In this document: piece after piece, positions 35,800-46,056 of the stretch
Layout of the letters: every line of letters starts with the position of its first letter
Position numbering within the stretch: the stretch's first letter is position 1
Source of the DNA: Luscinia megarhynchos
Lineage: Eukaryota > Chordata > Aves > Passeriformes > Turdidae
Assembly: GCA_034336665.1 (NCBI GenBank)
Contig: JAPFBE010000002.1
Location: 20,004,906-20,068,905 of the forward strand
Length of the DNA stretch: 64,000 bases
Direction of reading: 5' to 3'
Position numbers and translations under genes: made by a program
The notes under the pieces: generated by a model
What the model was told of the DNA's origin: nothing
Database searches by the model: none
What the model saw: the letters and a program-made list of their open reading frames with translations, nothing else

Positions 35800-36175
35800 T
35801 CCAAGTCGCCTTTCATGCAGGCGTAGCCTGAGATGTAAAGCTGCTGAGGACGATGGAGCGGGGAGGGGGAGGCAGATGCAGGGATGCAGGGATGCAGGGA
35901 TGCAGGGATGCAGGAGGGGCGGGGGTGGCCCGGCAGCCACCAGGGGTCAGCCGAGACCTCCCAAAATCGCGCTCGGCGCCCCGAGGGGGAGCGGAGAGAC
36001 AAACCATCCCCCGAGCCGGGGATTTGGTACCCTGCTCTGCAGGCACCTCCCCGGCTGCTGCCTGCACGGAGCACTGGCGTATCCTTTTTATTCCCTCTGC
36101 TTTTATGCAGCAATTCCACTCGCAAGCGCTGTTCTGGCAGTATCCACTCGCAAGGGTTTCAGTTTGTGCTCGTAC
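35800..36175. promoter_or_regulatory. CpG island, candidate promoter / first exon
   Basis: This is the only sharply CpG-rich block in the window, and it stands between AT-rich flanks. By eye I count roughly two dozen CpGs between 35805 and 36170. The densest part, 35960-36020, includes AATCGCGCTCGGCGCC and CCCGAGCCGG. In vertebrates such an isolated island most often marks a transcription start site. No TATA box or coding first exon stands out, and the long frames here (121-176 codons, plus strand) are mutually overlapping and composed of repeat translation and GC-rich sequence. A lone CpG cluster also lies about 450 bases downstream (36509-36617). Transcription direction cannot be judged. 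Alternatives are a distal orphan island or a GC-rich repeat unknown to me. Confidence 0.5.
35876..35915 (+). repeat. 8-bp minisatellite (ATGCAGGG)n with G-quadruplex pattern
   Basis: Four exact ATGCAGGG units (35876-35907) and a fifth with a final A (35908-35915). Four GGG triplets separated by the 5-base loop ATGCA satisfy the usual G3-loop(1-7) rule for an intramolecular G-quadruplex on the plus strand. The GGGG/GGGGG runs just outside (35850-35870 and 35916-35925) extend it. Read as protein it gives the artefact GlyCysArgAspAla-type repeats. Confidence 0.95.
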
Positions 36176-38450
36176 AAGGTTTGTCATTCACTTTTTTTTT
36201 CCCCCCACACTCCCATGAGAGATGTATTTCAGGCTTCTACTTCAGAAGCAAAGCAATCCAGCAAACTGATTGTGTGGGGAATGCGTCTCTATGTCCCAAA
36301 ACTTATAAAAAAGTTACGGATATAGCAAGTAAAAAAAAAAATTCCATAAATTATGGATATAGTCATACCAGGTGCCAAATCTGTGCTTTTAAAAAAAATT
36401 CAGTTCACATGTAGCTCACTTTGTTTCAGATCAAATGCTTCACTGAACTAAAACTAAAAAAGAAACCCAGCTAGCCAAACAGCCCGAGATCACAACCCTA
36501 CAATAACAACCCGGGACACACACACAATAGAAAAGCAAAGCTTCTGCAGCAGCAAGGAAACAGACTTCAGTCTCAAGCTTCCAGGGGGGTTAAAACAACA
36601 GCGAGTTAAACGTGCGACTTTGCATAATAGGGAAATATCCCAGCCTTCTATTCCATGAGTACAACTCAAGAGCTGCAGAATCAGAACAAGAGAACTGGGT
36701 GCTGTGGCTGAACCTGCATTACCAATCCTGGCTGTGTCTGCACCTGGAGGGAGACGAGGGTTTGCCAATGCCAATTCAAGGAGAGGACCTGGAATTGGGA
36801 AGAATGCTTGTGCACACACACTGGAACCCAGGAAAATCCCTGAGACAGAAAAATATAAACCAGCATGTATTTAAGAACTTTCCTGAACCAGGGCCAGTGT
36901 CTGTGGTAATGATTAGAGGGCTTTAATGATCAAGCTATTTTAATTAATATTCAGATGGTTTTATTTTTCATGGAAAGAAAATATAAGCTTATAAACATAC
37001 CTCAACATAAATGCTTTTTGCCTTACATAAATAATTGGGGTTTTGAAGAAGGATTTCTTTCTTAAGAATTTTTATCAGAACAAATAATAAAATAATACCA
37101 AAAATGCCTCTGATAATCAATCAAATTGAAAAAATAAATCAAATGCAAAAAAGATTTTTTTTGCTAATTTTCTTACTGACTGTAGAATTGCTTGTCCTTC
37201 AAAAAAACAATTTACTTGCACATTTTGACCACAATTTAGAACACTTATATATGCTCTCCTGCTGGCATACAGACTGTTCTTCTTATTAAATGCAATAGCT
37301 CTGTAAATATAATAACACACTTGCAGTATAATGAACTTTTCCCTATTCAACCTTCTTTCCTGCTCTCAGTTATAATGACTGCTGACTCTGAATAAAACAT
37401 TGCTTGCTATACAGCCTGTTTGTACAGGATAAAACAATACCATCTTTATCTAAAAGACAGTTATAGCTTTATTCTGTCTTAAGTAGAAAACCAGCCATAT
37501 AATTATTTTAGAACTGTTTATTTCAGCTTTGGAGACAACAAAACATGACCTCTGGATGATGAAGTTCTGTCTCTGTAAGTGCTCATAAAATGATGCAATT
37601 CAGAAACATTTCTGCCTGTTCCTCAGGAGCAACGTTTGTGATCTAAATTTGAGTCACACCATGCTGCATCCAGAATTTCTCAGCAGGAGACTGGGAAAAA
37701 AATCACAGCCATAACTCTATCAATGTAGCAAAAGCCACCCTAAAGGTGGGATTAGATAACCAGGTACTGACCTGCCAAGACTGGACATAAATTCAAAGCT
37801 AATCACACTAAGTAGATTAAAGAGTGGGGTGTGTGAAAGTTACAGTGAACTGAATGTAATATTTGCAGATTCAGATTTCTTCCAATAGCCATTCCCCATT
37901 TGACACATACGTGTGTAGATGTTTATGTGCTACACAGCTGAAGAAATAAAAACAGTGAATTTCCAGGAGGAGAACGTGACTTTCAGGTTTCTTGACCCCT
38001 GCAGAAAATGCGGGCATCTCATGTTCTAGCAGGCAAGACAATCTCTCTAACATCCTTGGAGCACTGCCATAAATCTCTGATTCTAGTAACAATGTTGAGA
38101 AACCAAGGTCTAGATGGTATTTTCCTATAAGAGACTCGAGCCAGTTCAACGGGGTTGTGCCAATTAATACCAGCATGTGGGTTCACTCAAATATGTTCCA
38201 AATCAGAGTGCTTTTTTTGTTACAGACACTGCCTTTTCCCATCAAAGGCAAGGGCCATGACCAGAGTACTTTTAGAAGGATGTGTTTCATGGGAAGTTTC
38301 AAAACTTTATTGGGAAACATTGTTTGCACAAAAAATGGCTCAAAATTGAGGAAGTTTTCAAATAAAACTAAGCAGACTTTAGGAGTTTTGGAGGACTTCA
38401 GACAGAGCAGAAACTTGTGTCAGAGCAAGATTTCAACAAGACTGCTGTGC

Positions 38451-38483
38451 ACAGGGTTTGTAACAGGGTTTGTAACAGGGTTC
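38451..38483. repeat. 12-bp tandem repeat, about 2.7 units
   Basis: The unit ACAGGGTTTGTA occurs twice exactly, followed by a partial third copy ACAGGGTTC. It is short and probably a replication-slippage product. Confidence 0.9.
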
Positions 38484-38512
38484 AGAGGCAGCTGAACCGT
38501 TGAAGAAGGAAG

Positions 38513-38545
38513 TTTGTTTTTGTTTTTGTTTTTTGTTTTTTAATT
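38513..38545. repeat. (TTTTTG)n low-complexity tract
   Basis: T-runs of 4-6 separated by single G residues, ending in TTTTTAATTTT. The complement of an A/C-type simple repeat. Confidence 0.85.
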
Positions 38546-39717
38546 TTAACTGCTTGGTCCCAGCAGCAGTGCTGGGGTAGAGCACATCCTATCTGCTGCC
38601 TGCAGTGTGCCTCTCTTCCCAAACACTGCACAAAACACATCAGTTGCTACTGGCAAAAATTATGAGTTTTTTCTTCTACTGGAGAATTCTGTTGGCTCTT
38701 CTCCACACTGCTCTGCTTCCAACTCACTTACACCTTCCCTCTCAGACCCCAGCTCTCTTAACCCTTCCTTCAACACCCAGAAGTGCTTCTGTTCCTTGGA
38801 CTAATTCCCTCTCATTATAGCTCATTGTGAATAAAGAGGTGGTGAGGAGAGAGGAATTGCAAACACACCTCTGAATCTTTCAAAGATAAAAAATCCAGTC
38901 GAGGACCTGAAGAGGAAAATTTCAACCAACTCTACTTTCCTTTTTGCTCAAGGCAACAGCTCAGCTGACCCAAAGCGTTTTATATAAAAGGAGAATTGCA
39001 CAGTTCATTGACAGCAAAGCCTGCATGCACAAATATAAATATATACATACACACTTGTGTGTGTGGATTTTTTTAAAAAACCTGCTGCCTCACTTCTGTC
39101 CCTTCCCTTGCTAACTGTGTTCCTAGACAAGCCTTGTTTCAGACTGACCTTTGCTTCCCAGCATATCTATACTTCTACAGCCAATGAGAAAACAACCAAG
39201 AGCTAAACTATGGGGATCACAGGCATGGATCATCCATGTGAGCATGGTTATTCAGGGAGACAGCAAAGCCACGCTGCTACTGGAGCATGAAGCAGCTCCA
39301 AGGGATAAACAGCTGTCAGTGCAACAGGTTGGGAGTTTCTGCCAGGCAGCCAGATGCTGTTGAGGAAATATATCCAGTACAATTCGACATCTGGGACTCT
39401 TGGTTGCCACTGAAGTGTGGGAAAGCTCTGTGATATGATGAACAAAAGGCTTTTGGGGCTGTATGTACCCCACCCTTCTTTTCAATTAATTGGGAAAATT
39501 TCTTGGAAAGGTGGGGTCCTAGAAAGGACAAGTCATGTAACACAACTAAAGAATAGCTTCAACTATTTATGTATTTACAAAAACATATGTCTCTTATTAG
39601 GGCTTTTTATTATCAGACCATTTTTTGAGACCTGGGAAATATATACTGAAATTAAACCACTTGTTATTATATTTATACTATTATATAAATGTGGGAGGGA
39701 GGGAATTTTCCTATAGG

Positions 39718-39795
39718 TGATAACTCTGAACCTGCTCCCAGTTACATCCAGGCAAGACTTCCATTAACATTAATAGGAGGAGAATCTGACCTGGT
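39718..39795. repeat. Ancient palindromic amniote repeat (MITE-like)
   Basis: 'ctgaacctgctcccagttac' (39726-39745), 'ggcaagacttccattaac' (39751-39768) and 'ggaggagaatctgacctgg' (39777-39795) follow a recurrent amniote repeat block. In that block CCTGCTCCCATTGAAGTC faces CATTGACTTCAATGGGAG and GATCTGACC. The copy is diverged. The comparison is from memory of turtle/crocodilian-type repeats, not a library search. Confidence 0.5.
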
Positions 39796-42700
39796 GAGAC
39801 TCAGTTAAGCTTTCTCTGAACCCAGCAGGGCTCAGCAGAGTAAAGTCCAAAGGATGACTTGGCTCATGGAAGCTCATTCAAACCCACTTTTCCTTAATAT
39901 GGTCATAAATCACTTGCTCTGCTAGGTCAGCCTCAAGGAAATTTGTATCCTCTCATGCTTATTTGTGCCTGGCTGAAACCACAGATACCCTGTTGGTACA
40001 TCAGGAGTAGAGTTTGCTACACTTCTTTTTTCCAGTTTCTGTTTTATTCATTAAGGACACATGCATCCATAAATGCTAGTTCTTTGCTGTTTTCTGGGAA
40101 AATTCTGATTTCTGCATTTGCTACTCCTATTCAACTTTCCTGCAGTGAGTGCTCAGCATCTCTAAAAATCTCTCAGGCTCAAGCTGAACAAAGTATGCAG
40201 AAGAAAACAACGTGATTCAAAAAAAGCCTACAACCCCATCTAAAATCTTAATATTCTTTCCCTGTTCACCCAATGCCTCATCACATGCCGAAGTGCTTTG
40301 CTGGGGATTGGATGTGTCTAGTGCCAAGTACATCTCACAGTGCTTTGGTGGAGGATGCTGAAGCTGAGCTCCCAGAAGGCAGAGCCCACATCTCCAAGGG
40401 GAGCATGGTCCCATCCCAGCCTCAGCCCCTCAGTGATCTTGCAAAGAGCACTGGAACCATATAAACCCAGACAAACTAACACAATGCCAAAATGCCACCT
40501 GCTCCTCTGATTTGCACTTTGAATAGCTCTCTGCAGTGCTGCTAAACAGATGAGCAGCATTATTAACAGCAACAGGAGAGAACTACACTGTGCCAGCACT
40601 TCCAATTCTTTCTTACATGAGGGGCACCATGGAACAGCCTGCAACACTTTATATCAACAACTGACAGGCACAGATTTACTGTGGAGAGGGGAAGGGGCTG
40701 AAGGAAAGTGCCTCTGCCTTGTTCAGGTGGAGTCAGCCAGAGCAAAGTTCACACTGTACAGCACCATTGTCTGCCCAGCCCCTGTTAACATGGGAAACCT
40801 GAGCTTGCAAGTGTGACTGTGGGCAGTTCTGCAGCTCAAGGACAGAGCAGCTAGTTGTCTGCCCTGCAACAATTTGATTTTTAAACAAACTAGGGGCCTA
40901 TGTATAAGTGAACAGAGAAACAGAGACTGTACGAGGGAAGAAAAAAATGTCAGTGTTTATTAATTAAAATTGCCTAGGTCTATATTATTTGAGAGCTGAA
41001 ATTAAAACAGGCACAAGCTTAAGAATAATTTCAAAGAGTTAGACCCTAAATGGAAAACAGGTAAGTAGCACTGAATAAGTTATTTTTCATAAATATTTAG
41101 ACAGTCAGCACCTCACAAACCACAGGCAGGTAGAAATTCTAGTTGGCAGAAACAGAACACTGAGACCTGTCAAGCTCAAAATTTTATGTTATAGCTCCTG
41201 AACTGTTAAGTATTTATGAAGCTACATGGGTTTTAAGAGTATTCTAGGACAACATGAAGAGATGTCTTAAATTGCATGGTTAGACTAGAGACAACCTTAT
41301 AGGATGCATATTTCATCTGCACAGCCCTGGACACAGCAGAAACCTTCAATAGATCCTCCTTAGTAACTGCAACTAGAGAGGTAAACACACTAATCAAAAT
41401 TATAAACAACAATTTAAAAACTAATAATAGTTTCCATTCATTATTTCAACATTTTTCTTAAACTGGCACATTAAAAATTTCTGTCTTGTGTCTCATTTAA
41501 GCTAGCAACATGTCTTATGTGCCCATTCTTCTAGATTACATTTACATATTTATGATTACATTTCCAGACTCTCCAAAAATTGCTCTTCTGACTCATAAGT
41601 TTCAAGGAAATCTTGAGTAGTGAGAAAAAGAATTTTAAAGTAGTCCCCTTCAGAGAGATTCAAATACCTTAGAACTGGAAAAAAAAAGGGCAGCAAGTTT
41701 TCCAAGTTGCACCTCTAGACCTCAATGCATTTCAGCCCTTCAGATGGTTTTCACACATTTTTCCAGGTTTCAAATCATTAGAATCAGAATTGAGAGCAAC
41801 TCTAAAGCATGGAGTGTAAAAGGCTCTATAAATTAGGTTAACCTATTTTTTTAAACCCAAAATTGTTTTGGCCTCCATAACCTGTGCTTGGAAAACATTC
41901 TGGGCAGGATGAAGTTGGCTGATTCTATAGCCACATATTGTACAAACAGGCATCACACAAGCCAGTCATGTATAACCAGAACTCCTAATAGTCTTCAGCT
42001 TTCAAAACAGTAACTTCTATTAAGGGAGTGAAAGGAGCTGCCTTACTTGTGTAGGGGGAACTTAACAAACACTCAGGAGTACCTTTAATACTTTTCCAGT
42101 TTATGGACACCAAAAGCAGAGCTTAAAAGAAAAGAAAAAAAAATTGGAACTTGACTCACAATGTAGTCCTGATTTTGATAACCATATTGATGAGGCTGGA
42201 AGGTAGTACATGTAGTTTTGCTTTGCTGAATGAAGAATGAGCACTGAAGTGTGATTCATGTTAAATGGGGGGAGCAGCACTCTGCTATTCAGGAGTGACA
42301 TTTGCATCAGAACTCATGATATTAAATCCCAGAACAGGCTTAATTCTTGACCCATACTCATTCATAGGAAATTCTGAGCATACACAGCAATCAAAGAGCT
42401 GGCCTTGGTGCTCACTTATGCCTTCCATTGACTGGGGATATGTTTGAAGGCAACATGCATATTGCTTTTGCTCTTGTTTTTAAACACTTCCAAGAGGTCT
42501 AGACACACACCAGCACTGTGCAGGCATGAAGATGAATGTATGAGGGCATAGGATCTAACAAACCATGTAATGGGCAATGGCTTGAAGAAAAGTTTTGTTC
42601 CTACGAGCAACCACTATCCCACAGGTTCTTTTTAACAAGCAACATAAGCAAAGCAATGCAGTTGGTAAAGTACTTTTTCCTTTGAAATATCCCAGAATAT

Positions 42701-43620
42701 CCCTCAAAGTAAGCAGCCCTTAGACTGCTGAAAGGTGACTTGGGATATGACAGCCAGTTCTGACCAAAGGCAGAAGGGTTAGACCTGTTACAGAAAACAG
42801 CCACTGCTTTAAAATCAGTCCATCAGAAACCATCTCTGTTGACCTAATTATTCTACCCCCACTGAAATAGATGGAAGTCTCTGATACACTTCAGAGTCAC
42901 CAGAATAAAGCTAAATATAATTTTGCCTTTGAAAATCACATCCATTGTGACCACATTTCACAAAAAGGATTTTGCTCTTTATGCCAAGGCATCTGCACAG
43001 AGCTTAGGGAGTCCAATACTGGGCAAGCTGAAACACATTTATTTTATTTATATTAAATCTACTACATAACATCTGGGCTTAATGTAGAAGTACATCATAG
43101 CAGACAAAAACATTGAATCAGAAAACAGCCCCTAGTCTACCCTAGCACCTTGCCTGTGCATAAATAAATTTACCATTTACAAAAAGGCCAGGTCAGAGAA
43201 ATAAGTGTAAATGTCCTAGGCTAGGTTTGTCAAGCTGAAACTTTTCAAGCCTTTGAAAATTTGTGGCCAGAAGGCAACAGCATGATCAGCCACAGTGCTT
43301 TCCTGCAAAACAGCAACCCTAGGATTTTACTCAACAATTTTCTTAGGAAATGTAGTAATTTGTGGTAGAAACAGAGAGTTTTAGACTTTGCAGTGGATAA
43401 TTGAACTGTTATAAAAATATTTATATTTGTCTTGAAATGGAGCTACAAAGCAAAGAATTTCAGCATTACAGATTGGAAAGAGCCTTAACACACTCTCTTC
43501 TTTTTTCCACTTGCTACCTTTAGGATACTTGGTATTGACCCATTCAAAAAGTCAATCAACAAAGAACACACCTGTTGGGCCAGATGACATGCTAAGAGGT
43601 TTTTGAAACATGTTCAAACT

Positions 43621-43648
43621 TTTTCTACCTGTTCTTTTCTACCTGTTC
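43621..43648. repeat. 14-bp direct tandem repeat
   Basis: TTTTCTACCTGTTC occurs twice back to back. It is too short to belong to a known class. Confidence 0.85.
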
Positions 43649-45182
43649 ATATTTAAAAGAAAAAAATCCAAAATGAGAAACATTTAACTTCCCATTTCAA
43701 AATTCTTGTCTCCATAAGAGAAATTAATTTTCCTGCACATTTTCTTTGGCAGAAAAATAAAATATTTCTGATTCATACTCCACAGATGTTAAACTGTGAT
43801 TGCTAGTATTGTTCATTGTAGAATTACAGACTGCTTTTAATATTTAATGGGATTTAATAGTCTTGACCCAAGCATGCTCTTTCCTGGGAAATACATTAGC
43901 ATTGAACTGATTTAGAGTAAAAAAAATCTAGTGTTGTGCTTTTTTGAACTGATGTGTCTGGGGTATTTTTGTTTCATTTGAAACAGTAATTAATAGAAGT
44001 AGCAATAACAAAAGGAAAAACAAACTAAAAAAATAAAAACAAACAAAAACCCCACCCGAACAACTAAAAGTAATCAAAACAACTGAAATTTACACACTGA
44101 TTCATATCAGGAGGTTTACTTCAGAGATAACCAGCTTTTCATTATTTCAAATAGATTTCAAGATTGAACTGTGTAGGATTGGAATCTTTGGTGGTATGAC
44201 CCAGACTTTCACTTACTTTTATTCTCTTATAAATTTCTACAGTTGATTAAAGTATATTTCAGGCTTCCCAAACATTTCCATTAAAGTTTCTTTGTGTTCA
44301 TGAAATGCTCTTTATGAGAATGCCAAACCTCAAAGTATATCCTGAATCAGCTGGTTCAGGCAGCCTTTAACATTTCTTTGGGCCCAGGTCTATGAAGCCC
44401 CCAGCAGTTATCTGCAGCTCACTAAGGCTTCATTAACCAGATGTTGTGGGCACCACAAGATTGAATAGCCAAGCCTGTATTTCTGGTACAGCAGTGGAAT
44501 GGAAGGCACAGTTTAAACCCCAAATGGTGAAAACTTGTTTCAGGAAGTTACAGGGCTATTTTGGGCAAAGGGACAAGAAAATCCTATAACACCAGCCTAT
44601 TTTACAAAGTCCCATTAGATCACTTAGAAAACTTTTTGGCTCCTAACAACAAACCCTCAGAAAAGAATCTCAATTACCTTCAGATGCACATGAGTAACTC
44701 ATTGGTTCAATAAGTACCAAGCCTGTGCATGTTTTTGAGCATTTATGAATGTACCAGGCTAAGATGCTGGCAGATTTACATGCTGGATGCAGTTCTGCTT
44801 TTTGGTAGAAGGTGAAGGAAGATGAGCACCTCCCACTTTGGATACAGCAGCTATTCCACAAGCACAGGAGCAGCTTGTCTCAAGGTGCACTCTGGCTAAT
44901 AGGAGGAAGCCTCAGATCTGCAACATTACTGTTTTCTAGGGGACAATATGCATTCATTGCAACCTTCAAATCAATGGCAGAACAGCTTTGCTTTGCCTGA
45001 ATGATGAATGAAGATTGTTATTTCTAAATTGCATGTTAAGAGAGAAATTGCTGTATGCTTTCCTGAGGTTTGAATATATTTCTGAACTGAGATCTTAAAG
45101 GCACTGGCAATGCCAGAAAAACAATTAAAGAGAAAAAATGTCAAAGCTATTTTGAATGTTTTACCATCTTAGTTCAAGAGAA

Positions 45183-45262
45183 ATAAAATTTTATTTTATT
45201 ATTACTTAAATTTTTGAAAAATATTAATTAAATATTTAATATTTTAATATAATGAAGTATTG
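45183..45262. repeat. AT-only low-complexity tract
   Basis: Almost pure A/T with repeated AATATT/TTAATATTTAATATT-type inverted words (45218-45250). Highly flexible, easily melted DNA with no coding potential. Confidence 0.8.
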
Positions 45263-46032
45263 CAATAATTTAAGAACAAAATTCTCACTGGTGTTTTACA
45301 TTAAATCTGGTTAATTTTCCCCTAGATTTCTATGCAGGTCTGTTGGCATGGTGCAGAGGGATTTTAAGTCTAAAGAAATCAGAAAAAAAAATTAGCAATT
45401 GCTACAGTAAAACTTTTAAAGTAGGAAGAACTTACATGTGCTGGATTCTAATGCTATGTCAAGACTGCTAAATAAATCAGATCCAGGGAATATTCCCGTC
45501 CTGAAGGGCAGTCTGACTGCACCTGTAGTATTTGGCCTTGGTCCTTTCTGGAACCCCACCTTTGTCCTTTGCACTGTGCAGGGGTGCCCCTAAGACACAG
45601 ACACAATTTTAGTGGTTTTTTTCATCCAGTGTGCCTGAAATGATGTGCAGGCCCACCAAAACTGTGCTCTGACCACGTGAGGCTGGTGCAGGTGTCTCAT
45701 GAGCACTCAGAGATGTTGGGGGTGCAGAGTCTGCTGTACCTCAAAGTCTGCCCTGGCAAGAGGCATCTCAGTGTGGCTCAGGCTCACCTGCATTCCCTAT
45801 TGAAACTGTTGATCCCTGCTTTCCCAGGGCCAGGAGCAGGGATTGCCTCAGAGAGCACAGGACAAAACAGCCACGGGACCCACTCAAAGTGGGGCAGCAC
45901 GGATGCTCAGCAGCCACTGCTCCAACACACTCCCTGGACAAATCTCATTTAGCAACAGAACAAAGCCCAAGTGCTTAAAGGAGCTTTGCCATACCCACGA
46001 GAACTGTGGGTTGTGATAATATTTTGAATACC

Positions 46033-46056
46033 AGGTGAGGCGGCAATGCCTCACCT
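46033..46056. other. Perfect 9-bp inverted repeat (hairpin) with facing CACCT boxes
   Basis: AGGTGAGGC (46033-46041) and GCCTCACCT (46048-46056) are exact reverse complements around the 6-base loop GGCAAT. The left edge reads CAGGTG, an E-box of the ZEB/Snail type, and the right arm carries CACCT, giving two inverted CACCT cores. There is no T-run after it that would make it a terminator, and none is expected in a vertebrate. Confidence 0.8.

Larger units (their letters stand above)
36176..39715. other. Non-coding stretch, no gene seen
   Basis: Downstream of the CpG island the sequence returns to AT-rich DNA by 36185. A small second group of CpGs lies at 36509-36617 (CCGGG, CAGCGAG, ACGTGCGAC). 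A 12-bp tandem repeat and a TTTTTG-rich tract occur at 38450-38545. Frames reach 112 codons, none recognisable. A degenerate TA/CA tract lies at 39029-39063. Confidence 0.5.
39796..46030. other. Non-coding stretch, no gene seen
   Basis: About 6.2 kb. An A-rich tract with CAAA units lies at 44010-44060 and strongly AT-rich DNA at 45183-45262. A 14-bp direct repeat (TTTTCTACCTGTTC twice) is at 43621-43648. A word at 43455-43490 ('agcattacagattggaaag') faintly resembles a CR1 3' end but is too weak to call. A GC-richer patch at 45480-45950 holds a featureless 91-codon frame. Frames elsewhere reach 109 codons without a motif. Confidence 0.5.

Noticed and set aside
35853..36414. Overlapping plus-strand frames of 121, 149 and 176 codons
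   Set aside because: All three read through the same minisatellite and CpG island in different frames. At most one could be real and none has a recognisable domain.
38451..38483. Short-spaced repeats as a CRISPR-like array
   Set aside because: Direct 12-bp tandem units without spacers in vertebrate DNA. Simple slippage.
43450..43500. CR1 3' end suggested by 'cattacagattggaaagagc'
   Set aside because: Only one weak word; no octamer tail and no continuing similarity.
46033..46056. Rho-independent terminator
   Set aside because: No T-run follows and the DNA is vertebrate nuclear, where such terminators are not used.
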